DNA of 64,000 bases from JASJAR01 sp038530285 (GTDB lineage: Bacteria > Pseudomonadota > Alphaproteobacteria > Rhodobacterales > Rhodobacteraceae), in NCBI GenBank assembly GCA_038530285.1, contig JBCBCY010000004.1, positions 1 through 64,000 on the forward strand, written 5' to 3'. A program made the position numbers and the translations under genes. Positions 9,068 to 16,848 of this stretch are shown in pieces. The notes below the pieces were generated by a model that ran no database searches, was not told where the DNA came from, and saw only the letters and a list, made by a program, of their open reading frames with translations. Each line of letters starts with the position of its first letter. The stretch's first letter is position 1.

Positions 9068-9844
9068 TCATTTGCCCGTCCAGACAGGTTTTTGTTTGGT
9101 CAGAAAGGCTTCAAGGCCGCTTTTGAAGTCGGCACTCATATAGCAGGCGATCACAAGGTCATGGTCATCGACCGTGGCGGCTTCGCGGTTGCGGCGCATC
9201 GCTTCGGCGGTGGCCCGCAAGGTCAGGGGCGCCATGGCACCGACGTGGTCGGCCAGAGCTTCAGCCCGGGCCATAAGGGCGGGCTCGTCGGGCAAAACTT
9301 CTGTCACCAGCCCTGTGGCAAGGGCGTCTTCAGCCCCCATCAGGCGGGCGGTGAAGATCAATTCGCGCACCCGGCCCGCGCCCAAAAGCGAGGTCAGGCG
9401 GGCAAGGTTGGCCGCGGACAGGCAATTGCCAAGCGTGCGCGCGATGGGAACGCCGAATTTCAGGCTGGCCGAGGTGATGCGGATGTCGCAAGTCGCGGCA
9501 ATCACCGCCCCACCTCCGGTGCAGGCGCCGTTAAGCGCGGCAATCGTGGGCACCGCACAGGTTTCAATCGCGGCCATGACACCGGCCATCCGCGCTTCGT
9601 AATCCAGCGCGTCCTGACGGCTGGAAAACCCCCGAAACTCAGTCATGTCGGTGCCAGCGGCAAAGGCTTTCCCGCCTGCCCCGTGGATCACCACCGCCCC
9701 GATGGCGCCATCGTCGGGCACCCCCGCACAGGCCGCCGCCAGCGCGTCATACATCGCCAGCGTCATCGCATTGCGCGCCTCTGGGCGGTCCAGCGTGATC
9801 CAGAGCGTGCGGCCAACCTGCCGTGTGGTGATTTGACCTGTCAT
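9068..9844 (-). CDS. Enoyl-CoA hydratase/isomerase family protein
   Basis: This crotonase-fold enzyme of 258 residues begins MTGQITTRQVGRTLWITLDR. Crotonase landmarks are RPEARNAMT, the oxyanion-hole region KAFAAGTDMTEF, and LNGACTGGGAVIAATCDIRI, the second oxyanion segment. In this family the general acid/base glutamates usually sit in the loop after that motif, and I cannot assign them confidently, so the exact reaction (hydratase, isomerase or hydrolase) is open. The ATG at 9844 has GGGGA about seven bases upstream and is preferred over an earlier in-frame start. It is the last gene of the run with YciI, malonyl-CoA decarboxylase and malonyl-CoA synthetase, about 60 bases behind the synthetase, so a role in CoA-ester handling of the same pathway is likely. 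Confidence 0.85.
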   Translation of the reverse strand: MTGQITTRQVGRTLWITLDRPEARNAMTLAMYDALAAACAGVPDDGAIGAVVIHGAGGKAFAAGTDMTEFRGFSSRQDALDYEARMAGVMAAIETCAVPTIAALNGACTGGGAVIAATCDIRITSASLKFGVPIARTLGNCLSAANLARLTSLLGAGRVRELIFTARLMGAEDALATGLVTEVLPDEPALMARAEALADHVGAMAPLTLRATAEAMRRNREAATVDDHDLVIACYMSADFKSGLEAFLTKQKPVWTGK

Positions 9845-9907
9845 GTGATTCCCCTTTTGGCTGTGATCGGGTGAACCATTCCCGCCCGCGCGGATCAAGG
9901 GGGAGTT

Positions 9908-11425
9908 CTAGCCGGTGAGCGCGTCGGCTTTATAGCTGTCACGCAACACGTTCTTTTGCACCTTGCCCATGGCGTTGCGCGGCAGCGCGTCGAGGATTTG
10001 GTAGGCGCGGGGGTGTTTGAAGCGCGCAAGCTTGTCGCGCACCACCTGTGCGATGCTTTCGGTGTCGGCCGCGGCCCCCGGAGCCAACACCAAGGCTGCG
10101 ATGATCGCTTCGCCAAAATCCGCATCCGGCGTGCCGAACACGGCGGATTCCGCGACCGCGTCGATGTCGTTCAACACATCCTCGATTTCCTTGGGGTAGA
10201 CGTTGTAGCCACCGGTGATGATCAGGTCTTTCGACCGGCCCACGATCGACAGATACCCGTCGGCGCTGAACTGGCCCAGATCGCCGGTGACGAAAAACCC
10301 CGTCTCGCGCAGTTCTGCCGCCGTCTTGTCGGGCATCTGCCAATAGCCTTTGAACACGTTGGGGCCGCGCACCTCAACCATGCCGACCTCGCCCTTGGGC
10401 AAGGGCGCGCCGGTGTCGGGGTCGGCCACGATCACCTCAACCCCCGGCAGGGGCAGGCCCACGGTGCCCGCGCGGCGGTCGCCGTCATATGGGTTTGAGG
10501 TGTTCATGTTGGTTTCCGTCATCCCGTAGCGTTCGAGGATCCGGTGACCGGTGCGCGCGGTGAACGCCTGATGCGTTTCCGCCAGCAAGGGCGCGCTGCC
10601 GGACACAAACAGCCGCATCCCGGAGGCGAGATCGCGGGTCAGCCGGTCTTCGCCCAGAAGCCGGGTGTAAAACGTGGGCACCCCCATCAGAAGTGTGGCA
10701 TCGCCCATCGCATCAAGAATTGCGCCGGCATCAAAAGCGGCCATGAAATGCACGCTGGCACCGGCATAAAGCGAGGTGTTGAGCGCCACAAAAAGCCCGT
10801 GGGTGTGAAAGATCGGCAAGGCGTGGATCAGCCGGTCGGCCTGCGTGATCTGCCACAGATCGGTCAGCGCGACGGTGTTCGACACAAGGTTCGCGTGGGT
10901 CAGCATTGCGCCTTTCGAGCGCCCCGTTGTGCCGGAGGTATAAAGAAGGGCGGCCAGATCATCTGGCCACCGCGCGACGGTGTCAAACGTGGTGGGGCGG
11001 TCTTCCAGCCCGTCGGTCAGGGTGCCCTTGCCTGCCCCATCCAGGGTCAAAAGCACCGCGCCCGCATCGGCGGCGATGTCAGACAGCGTGTCGACCGCCT
11101 GGGGGTCGCAGATGATGACCTTCGGCGCGGCATCCGCGACAAAATACGCAACCTCATCGCGTTTATAGGCGGTGTTCAGGGGCAAAAAGACCCCGCCCGC
11201 CTGGATCGTGGCAATATAAAGGGCGGCCATCTCGGCGCATTTGGGGGCCTGGACAACCACCCGGTCGCCTGGCGTGAGCCCGGCGGCGCAAAGCGTATGG
11301 GCAAGCGCTGCCGCCAGCCCGGCAAACCCCGCAAAGCTTAGTTGCTCTGCGCCGTCGCGCAGCAAAAACGGCGCCTCGCTGCCCGCGCGCGGTGCGACCA
11401 GATGATCATAAAGATGGTTTGCCAT
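9908..11425 (-). CDS. matB: Malonyl-CoA synthetase
   Basis: This acyl-adenylate-forming enzyme activates malonate with ATP and CoA to malonyl-CoA. The 505-residue protein has the AMP-binding P-loop-like motif YTSGTTGRSKGA, the adenine-binding stretch ERYGMTETNM, the hinge region TGDLG and VGRSKDLIITGGYNVYP, and the C-terminal lysine in RNAMGKVQKN. The overall sequence (ANHLYDHLV at the start, FLPLNTAYKRDEV) is that of MatB rather than acetyl-CoA synthetase. The start ATG shares one base with the malonyl-CoA decarboxylase stop (TGATG), so the two are translationally coupled. Together they convert free malonate to acetyl-CoA and CO2. Its place in an operon with aromatic-catabolic genes on the opposite side suggests that malonate is a pathway product here. 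Confidence 0.92.
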   Translation of the reverse strand: MANHLYDHLVAPRAGSEAPFLLRDGAEQLSFAGFAGLAAALAHTLCAAGLTPGDRVVVQAPKCAEMAALYIATIQAGGVFLPLNTAYKRDEVAYFVADAAPKVIICDPQAVDTLSDIAADAGAVLLTLDGAGKGTLTDGLEDRPTTFDTVARWPDDLAALLYTSGTTGRSKGAMLTHANLVSNTVALTDLWQITQADRLIHALPIFHTHGLFVALNTSLYAGASVHFMAAFDAGAILDAMGDATLLMGVPTFYTRLLGEDRLTRDLASGMRLFVSGSAPLLAETHQAFTARTGHRILERYGMTETNMNTSNPYDGDRRAGTVGLPLPGVEVIVADPDTGAPLPKGEVGMVEVRGPNVFKGYWQMPDKTAAELRETGFFVTGDLGQFSADGYLSIVGRSKDLIITGGYNVYPKEIEDVLNDIDAVAESAVFGTPDADFGEAIIAALVLAPGAAADTESIAQVVRDKLARFKHPRAYQILDALPRNAMGKVQKNVLRDSYKADALTG

Positions 11426-12702
11426 CACGATTGCTTTCTTCGTTTCTTCTGCCCGCCCGGCGGGTCGGTGCGGAACCCTGAACTGGTCGAGATCGCGCCT
11501 TCAAGCACAAACCGTTCGTGGTTCTGTTCAATCAGGTTGAGGTCGTATTCATAATTCACCATGGCCCCGCCCGACTGGCGGATGCCATTTTCGGACAGGT
11601 CCGCCGCCCCGTGAACCGCGTGGATCTGTGCGCCATTGCCCAGATGAAACCGCGCGACCGGGTCGTAAGGGGCCCCATCAGCGGTCTTGGCGGCCATCAG
11701 ATAGGTTGCAGCCACCGCGCGCACGCTTTCGGGCGGTGCTGTGCCATCGAGGATATCGCCAAAGCTCGGGTCGTCCTGGGCGCGCAGCCACTGGGTCAGC
11801 TTGGGGATCGGCGACAGGGTCACGAAGGTTTCCAACCCTGGAAGTTCCTGGCGCAGTTCCGTCACCACCTGTTTGATCAAAAGGTTGCCAAACGAGATCC
11901 CCTTGAGCCCGGTCTGACAATTCGAGATCGAGTAGAACACCGCGACGCGTGTGTCATGGGCGGGGCGGTGTTCACGGTCATCGGCGAGCACATGCTGGAT
12001 CGAGGACGGTACAGTCTGGGTCAGGGCGACTTCCACAAAGATCAACGGCTCGTCGGGCATGGCGGGGTGAAAAAACGCAAAACAGCGCCGGTCCTCGGGG
12101 TAGAGCCTGCGGCGCAGATCATCCCAATCGCGGATCGCGTGGACCGCTTCGTATTCGACGATCTTTTCAAGGATGCTGGCAGGCGTTTCCCACGAAATCT
12201 GGCGCAGAACCAGAAAGCCGCGGTTGAACCAGCTGCGCAAAAGATGCTGCAGGTCGAGGTCGGTGCGCGCAAGCTCGGGTGCATCCTCAAGTGCCGCCAA
12301 AAGGTCCGTGCGCATATGCACCAGCGCTTGCGTGGCCCCCGGCGCCTGATTTAGACGGCGCAAAAGCTCTTGTCGGCGCGGTTCGGCATGGGCCGCAATT
12401 TGGTGGTAATCGGCCAGACTGCCGGACGTCTTGTAAGACCCGATAGCCCATTCAAGGGCTGCTATATCAACCTCAAGCGCGTCATTGAGGAACCCAAAGA
12501 AGGCCAGCTTTTCCGCCGCATCCATCTGCGCGTAGCGGTCGACGATCGATTGCGCCAGCGTGATGCCCGACACTTCACCTTCGGCATCCAGAAGAGCCAG
12601 GCACATCGCCTCGATGGACCTATCATCGCTGGTGGGCGCCTCAACGCGGCGGCGCTCAAACAGGGTGGTCAGCATATCGCCAAGAAAGCTGCGTTCTGCC
12701 AT
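11425..12702 (-). CDS. Malonyl-CoA decarboxylase
   Basis: This enzyme decarboxylates malonyl-CoA to acetyl-CoA. The 425-residue protein has the two-part MCD layout: a helical N-terminal half with the conserved LLRSWFNRGFLVLRQISW, then the GNAT-like catalytic half with CFAFFHPAMPDEPLIFVEVA, VFYSISNCQTGLKGISFG and VTLSPIPKL. The serine in YSISN and a histidine in the C-terminal half (such as that in ARFHLGNGA) are the kind of residues used for catalysis in the family. There is no mitochondrial leader. GGAG sits seven bases before the ATG and overlaps the stop of the upstream YciI gene, so YciI, MCD, matB and the hydratase read as one operon from the divergent promoter near 13110. Confidence 0.92.
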   Translation of the reverse strand: MAERSFLGDMLTTLFERRRVEAPTSDDRSIEAMCLALLDAEGEVSGITLAQSIVDRYAQMDAAEKLAFFGFLNDALEVDIAALEWAIGSYKTSGSLADYHQIAAHAEPRRQELLRRLNQAPGATQALVHMRTDLLAALEDAPELARTDLDLQHLLRSWFNRGFLVLRQISWETPASILEKIVEYEAVHAIRDWDDLRRRLYPEDRRCFAFFHPAMPDEPLIFVEVALTQTVPSSIQHVLADDREHRPAHDTRVAVFYSISNCQTGLKGISFGNLLIKQVVTELRQELPGLETFVTLSPIPKLTQWLRAQDDPSFGDILDGTAPPESVRAVAATYLMAAKTADGAPYDPVARFHLGNGAQIHAVHGAADLSENGIRQSGGAMVNYEYDLNLIEQNHERFVLEGAISTSSGFRTDPPGGQKKRRKQS

Positions 12703-12706
12703 GGGT

Positions 12707-13093
12707 CTACTCCAATGCGACCGATTGGGCCGAAAGCTTCACCGACATGTTCAGCGACCCTTCGTTGATCATCCACCGGCGCAGGACATAGGTGCGCGCA
12801 CCTGCCTGATGCATCGGGTCGCCGTCCGCCAGCGCGCGGGCGGCATCAAGCGAGGCCGCATGGTAGATGATCAGACCCATCCCCTGCATCTCATCACCCG
12901 TTTCATCGGACACAGGACCCGCCAGGAACAGCCTGCCCGCCGCTTCCTGTTCAGCCTGATAGGCCAGATGCGCCGGCAGCGTGGCCTTGACCAGGCCGGG
13001 GTCGCCAGCGGGTGTGGACAGCACCGCGTACAGTTCATGGGCCAGCGCCCCGCGGGATTTGGCTTCGGCCTTGTACTCGTCCCATTTGGGCAT
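12707..13093 (-). CDS. YciI-like protein, first gene of the malonate-side operon
   Basis: This 128-residue alpha-beta-plait protein begins MPKWDEYKAEAKSRGALAHE. The YciI signatures are HLAYQAEQEAAGRLFLAGPV and the charged stretch DGDPMHQAGARTYVLRRW. The superfamily includes muconolactone-isomerase-like proteins and the chlorohydroxyquinol dehydrochlorinase TftG, so a small-molecule role in aromatic catabolism fits its position. The ATG at 13093 has GGAGA upstream. It lies divergently from the FAH gene, with the AT-rich palindrome at 13113-13130 between them, and only four bases upstream of malonyl-CoA decarboxylase. The exact reaction cannot be assigned from sequence. Confidence 0.8.
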   Translation of the reverse strand: MPKWDEYKAEAKSRGALAHELYAVLSTPAGDPGLVKATLPAHLAYQAEQEAAGRLFLAGPVSDETGDEMQGMGLIIYHAASLDAARALADGDPMHQAGARTYVLRRWMINEGSLNMSVKLSAQSVALE

Positions 13094-13112
13094 GGCGGTC
13101 TCCGGTCTGATC

Positions 13113-13130
13113 AAAAATATCGATTTTATT
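13113..13130. promoter_or_regulatory. Candidate GntR operator in the YciI/FAH divergent promoter
   Basis: An AT-rich near-palindrome, AAAAATATCGATTTTATT, centred on ATCGAT, stands out in GC-rich surroundings between two divergent start codons. Its core AAATATCGATTTT recurs exactly at 19848-19860, next to the GntR gene at the other end of the region. It probably controls both operons. Confidence 0.65.
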
Positions 13131-13172
13131 TGACTTAAGGTTCGTTTATCGCCAAAACGAGGATCGATCAAC

Positions 13173-14069
13173 ATGGAGTTTGGCATGCGTTTTCTGGTTG
13201 GAACCGTTCAGGGCGTTCAAAGTGTTTTCGCCGTTTCGGGCGATCGGGCCTCAAACCTGACGGCCGTATTGCCAGAAATCGGCACCGATCTTGCTGCGCT
13301 GACGGCATCGCCGGACCTTGCTGCCAAGGCGCAGGCCGCGATTGCCGCCGCAGACACCGTCGCGGTCAAAGACATTGTCCCGGCCCTGCCGATTGGGACG
13401 CCGGGCAAGTTCATCTGCCTTGGTCTGAACTATGTCGAGCATATCAAGGAAGGCGGCTACGATATTCCCGACTACCCCGCCTTGTTCATGCGCGCGCACA
13501 ATTCGCTGATGGCCGCAGGCGCGCCGATGGTGCGTCCGGCCTGTTCGGAAACGCTGGATTATGAGGCCGAGCTTTTGGTCATCATCGGGCGCGGCGGGCG
13601 GCATATCGCGGAAGCTGACGCGCTGGACCATGTCTTTGGTTATACCGTGTTCAACGACGGGTCGGTGCGCGAATACCAGCGCAAGACCCACCAATGGACG
13701 CCAGGCAAGAACTTCGATGACACAGGCGCTGTCGGCCCCGTGGTCGTCACGCCTGATGAGTTGCCACAAGGCGCATCGGGTCTGAAGATCGAAAGCCGGG
13801 TCGGCCGTGAAATCCTGCAATCGTCAAACACCGCGAACATGATCTGGGGGGCGGCGAAAAGCATCTCGATCATTTCGGAATACACCACGCTGCATCCGGG
13901 CGATCACATCGCCCTTGGCACCCCGCCGGGTGTGGGTCATGCCAAAAAGCCCGGGCCGCGCTGGCTGAAGCCGGGCGAAACCGTTGAGATCGAAATCGAA
14001 GGCATCGGCGTCTGCCCCAGCCCCATCGTGGATGAGGCGGCCATGGCACAGGACACGGCAGCAGAGTGA
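13173..14069 (+). CDS. Fumarylacetoacetate hydrolase family protein
   Basis: This 298-residue enzyme of the FAH superfamily uses a divalent metal to hydrolyse or rearrange C-C bonds in beta-diketo acids (fumarylacetoacetate, acylpyruvates, ring-fission products). The N-terminal third is a variable cap. The catalytic core starts at KFICLGLNYVEHIKEG and contains the metal-binding EAELLVIIGRGGR, then GYTVFNDGSVREYQRK, QWTPGKNFDDTGAVGPVV, and HPGDHIALGTPPGVG, all family hallmarks. The ATG at 13173 has GAGG nine bases upstream; a second ATG at 13185 is also possible. It heads an operon with the RutE/HadB-like reductase (TGATG overlap), OsmC, a TRAP system and an intradiol dioxygenase. It is therefore well placed to hydrolyse the ring-cleavage product of that dioxygenase. 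Confidence 0.9.
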   Translation: MEFGMRFLVGTVQGVQSVFAVSGDRASNLTAVLPEIGTDLAALTASPDLAAKAQAAIAAADTVAVKDIVPALPIGTPGKFICLGLNYVEHIKEGGYDIPDYPALFMRAHNSLMAAGAPMVRPACSETLDYEAELLVIIGRGGRHIAEADALDHVFGYTVFNDGSVREYQRKTHQWTPGKNFDDTGAVGPVVVTPDELPQGASGLKIESRVGREILQSSNTANMIWGAAKSISIISEYTTLHPGDHIALGTPPGVGHAKKPGPRWLKPGETVEIEIEGIGVCPSPIVDEAAMAQDTAAE

Positions 14070-14728
14070 TGGCGGACGGGGCCGAAACCAGCGATCTGCG
14101 CGCCCAAGCCCAGGCCGCCGTGCGCGACCTGCGCGCCAAGCGCGACCGGCTCGATGACACGTCGATTGACATGATCCTGCGCGATGCGCGGTCGCACTAC
14201 GCCTGGACCGACAGGCCCGTCAGCACCCAGATGCTGCATGCGCTTTATGAGATCACGATCGCCGGGCCCACCAGCATGAACACCTGCCCCGCGCGGTTTG
14301 TCTTCGTGACATCGGAGGCCGCCAAAGACCGGCTGGCCAAATCGCTGAAAGCCAAGAACATCGACAAGATGCGCGCCGCCCCGGTGACCGCAATCATCGC
14401 CTGGGACCCGCTGTATTGGCAGCGGCTGGACTTTTTGTTCCCCCATGAGGACCGAAAGCCGCTGTTTGAAGGCAAGGACGCCTATGCCCATGACACGGCC
14501 TACCGCAATTCGACCCTGCAGGGGGCCTATTTCATGATTGCCGCCCGGGCGATGGGTTTGGACGTCGGCGCGATGTCGGGGTTTTCCAACGAGATCGTCG
14601 ATCAGGAGTTTTTTGCCGACAACGGCTGGAAATCGAACTTTCTGGTCAATTTCGGCTATGCCGATGAAACAGCCCTGTTCCAGAAGCTGCCCCGGTTTGA
14701 ATTTGATGACGTCTGCGAGGTGATCTGA
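14069..14728 (+). CDS. RutE/HadB-type nitroreductase-family flavoprotein
   Basis: This 219-residue flavoprotein is of the nitroreductase fold in the RutE/HadB group. Landmarks are ITIAGPTSMNTCPARFVFV, KNIDKMRAAPVTAI, YRNSTLQGAYFMIAARAMG, and NGWKSNFLVNFGY. RutE is associated with malonic semialdehyde reduction in the Rut pathway. The related HadB and TcpB proteins occur in halophenol clusters beside hydroxyquinol dioxygenases and are thought to reduce quinones. Here the second role fits the dioxygenase in the same operon, while the first would fit the malonate genes nearby. The ATG at 14069 overlaps the FAH stop by one base. FMN and NAD(P)H use is expected from the family. Confidence 0.85.
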   Translation: MADGAETSDLRAQAQAAVRDLRAKRDRLDDTSIDMILRDARSHYAWTDRPVSTQMLHALYEITIAGPTSMNTCPARFVFVTSEAAKDRLAKSLKAKNIDKMRAAPVTAIIAWDPLYWQRLDFLFPHEDRKPLFEGKDAYAHDTAYRNSTLQGAYFMIAARAMGLDVGAMSGFSNEIVDQEFFADNGWKSNFLVNFGYADETALFQKLPRFEFDDVCEVI

Positions 14729-14731
14729 ACG

Positions 14732-15187
14732 ATGGCGATCAAGATGAAAACCGTGGTGACCTACAAAACCACCGCAACGGCGGTGAGCCATTCGCGCACG
14801 GATGTCCCAATCAGGGATCTGGTGGCGGTGGTCGACGAGCCATTGGAGCGTGGCGGCACCAACGAAGGCCTCTCGCCCACCGAAACGGCACTGACCGCGC
14901 TGATCGCCTGCACCAATGTGATCGGGCACAAGAACGCGCACCGCCTTGGCATCGATCTGGGCGAGGTCTCGATTGATGCGGATTGCAAATTCGACCGCCG
15001 CGGCGTGTTGATGGAGGAAGAAATTGACTTGCCCTTCCCCGAAATCGCGCTGACGGTACACTGCAACGGACCTGCAACGGAGGCCGACCTGCAACGGGTC
15101 GGGCAGGAAACCGCGAAATACTGTGCCATCGCCAAACTGTTCGAGGCGGCTGGCACACATCTCACCGTCACTTGGCAAAAGGCCTGA
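14732..15187 (+). CDS. OsmC family protein
   Basis: This 151-residue protein has the OsmC/Ohr fold. The two cysteines expected of thiol-dependent peroxidases of this fold are in LIACTNVIGHKNAHRLG and AKYCAIAKLFEAAG, and the conserved GTNEGLSPTETALTALIACT precedes the first. It starts three bases after the reductase gene and precedes the TRAP genes. Most OsmC proteins reduce organic hydroperoxides; in an aromatic-catabolic operon it may deal with peroxide or quinone by-products, or act on a thioester. That role is inference. The length is near the family norm and no signal peptide is present. Confidence 0.85.
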   Translation: MAIKMKTVVTYKTTATAVSHSRTDVPIRDLVAVVDEPLERGGTNEGLSPTETALTALIACTNVIGHKNAHRLGIDLGEVSIDADCKFDRRGVLMEEEIDLPFPEIALTVHCNGPATEADLQRVGQETAKYCAIAKLFEAAGTHLTVTWQKA

Positions 15188-15217
15188 ACGAAGAACCATT
15201 CATAGGGAGGAAGACTT

Positions 15218-16303
15218 ATGACAAACTGGACGAGACGTTTCACATTGGGGGCGGCGATGGCTGCGATGGCCGCGACCCCTGGGTTTGCGACCGAAACCAT
15301 CAAGGCGGTCGTGATTGACGGCTACCCCGCGCGCGCGCTTTGGGTGCAGGAGTTTACGAACTTCTTTATCCCCGAGGTCGACAAGCGGCTGGCTGAAACC
15401 GGCAACTACCAGATGGACTGGCAGGAAAGCTACGGCGGCACGATCGTGAAGCCAAAGGGCGTTCTGGAAGGCGTCAAGCTGGGTCTGGGCGACATCGGGA
15501 TTGTCACCACGATTTTCCACAGCTCGAAACTGCCCAGCCAGGCGCTGGCAGCCGTGACCCCGTTCGTGGCCGCTGACGCGCGTGCCGTGGCCAAGGCTGT
15601 CGATGAGATTGCCAAGGAATACCCGGCGATGCAGGCCGAGTTTGACGCGCAAAACCAGGTGTATCTGGCCACGGGCGTGGTGCTGGACACCTACCAGGTG
15701 TTTTCGCGCGAGCCTGTGAATGCGCTGTCGGACCTTGAAGGGGCCAAAGTGGCCGGTGCGGGCATGAACCTGCGCTATCTTGAAGGCATCGAGGGCGCGG
15801 CTGGCGTGCGTGGAGGGCTCACGGACTTTTACAACATGGTTCAGACCGGCCTGACAGATCACGCGATGCTGTGGCCCGAAGCGGCCAAGACGTTCAAGAT
15901 CGCTGAAGTGGCACCTTACATGCTGAAAGCGGACCTGGGCGCTGTGAACTCGAAAACGATCACGGTCAACAAGGACTACTGGGCAAAACTCCCCGAAGAG
16001 GTTCAGGGCGTGTTGCAAGAAGTTGCCGTGGCCTACCGCGACCATGTCGCAGGCATCGCGATGGACCGCGCCGGTGCCAGCCGTGAGGCATATATCGCGG
16101 AGGGTGGCACAGTGGTCGAAATGGACCCTGCAGACCGTGCCGCCTGGGCCAATGCCATGCCCAACATCGCAGCCGAATGGGCCGCCAACCTGAATGACGC
16201 AGGCCAGCCCGGCACCCAGATGCTGGAAAGCTACATGGGCAAGCTGCGCGACGCAGGCTTTGAGCCAGTGCGCGACTGGGCCGCAGAAGCCGCCACCAAC
16301 TAG
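15218..16303 (+). CDS. TRAP transporter solute-binding protein (DctP family)
   Basis: This periplasmic binding protein of 361 residues starts with a cleavable signal (RRFTLGAAMAAMAATPGFATE, twin-arginine-like). The mature chain has the DctP pattern, including LGDIGIVTTIFHSSKLPSQ, the hinge region LSDLEGAKVAGAGMNLRYLE, and SKTITVNKDYWAKLPEEVQ near the C-terminus. In most DctP proteins the ligand carboxylate is bound by an arginine in the FR/LR region; NLRYLEG is the probable counterpart. GGGAGGAAG precedes the ATG by seven bases, a strong site suited to an abundant binding protein. It delivers its ligand to the DctQ/DctM pair downstream; context suggests an aromatic acid or related organic anion. 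Confidence 0.9.
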   Translation: MTNWTRRFTLGAAMAAMAATPGFATETIKAVVIDGYPARALWVQEFTNFFIPEVDKRLAETGNYQMDWQESYGGTIVKPKGVLEGVKLGLGDIGIVTTIFHSSKLPSQALAAVTPFVAADARAVAKAVDEIAKEYPAMQAEFDAQNQVYLATGVVLDTYQVFSREPVNALSDLEGAKVAGAGMNLRYLEGIEGAAGVRGGLTDFYNMVQTGLTDHAMLWPEAAKTFKIAEVAPYMLKADLGAVNSKTITVNKDYWAKLPEEVQGVLQEVAVAYRDHVAGIAMDRAGASREAYIAEGGTVVEMDPADRAAWANAMPNIAAEWAANLNDAGQPGTQMLESYMGKLRDAGFEPVRDWAAEAATN

Positions 16304-16326
16304 GCCCCAGACCAGGGAACCAGGGG

Positions 16327-16848
16327 GTGGAGTTTCTGACAAAAATCGCCGGCGGCGTGGCCATGGCTGCCAACGCCGCCGGCACCTTGATGGTCATCGC
16401 CCTGATTGCGGTGGTCAACTACGACATCGTCGCGCGCGGGTTTTTCAACAAACCCTTCCACGGCGCGGTTGAGGTCGTCCAATTCACCATGGTGCTGATC
16501 GTCTTTTTGCAGCTTCCCGATGTCATCCGGGTCGGGCGGCTGACCCGCTCGGACGGTTTTTTGGGCCTGATGCAAACCCGGCGCCCACCGGTGGGACGGT
16601 TCATGTCGCGCGTGATTGATCTGTTCAGCGCGACCTTCATGGTGATCGTGGCCTATGCGATCTGGCCGGAATTTTTGGAAATGTGGGCCAGTCAGGATTA
16701 CTTCGGCGTGCCGGGCGTGTTCACCGCACCTTGGTGGCCGATCAAGCTGGTGATCTTTGCAAGTGCAGTTCTGTGCACCATCCACTTTGCCTTGCGCATC
16801 ATCACCGGGGCGGAAAGTGCCGCCTCTGCAGTTGAAAGCAGAACATGA
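16327..16848 (+). CDS. TRAP transporter small permease (DctQ family)
   Basis: This 173-residue membrane protein has four predicted helices, the standard DctQ topology: about residues 9-29, 47-64, 91-113 and 133-156. The family-typical NYDIVARGFFNKPFHGAVEVVQ appears in two adjacent segments. I use a GTG start at 16327, which follows the DctP stop by 23 bases; an ATG at residue 12 is the alternative. It pairs with DctM to form the ion-driven permease, and its stop overlaps the DctM start by four bases (ATGA). Confidence 0.88.
   Translation: MEFLTKIAGGVAMAANAAGTLMVIALIAVVNYDIVARGFFNKPFHGAVEVVQFTMVLIVFLQLPDVIRVGRLTRSDGFLGLMQTRRPPVGRFMSRVIDLFSATFMVIVAYAIWPEFLEMWASQDYFGVPGVFTAPWWPIKLVIFASAVLCTIHFALRIITGAESAASAVESRT

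Noticed and set aside
13937..15199. A 420-residue minus-strand open frame opposite FAH, RutE/HadB and OsmC genes
   Set aside because: All three plus-strand proteins are recognisable families with good starts; the antisense product is compositionally odd and spans gene boundaries.
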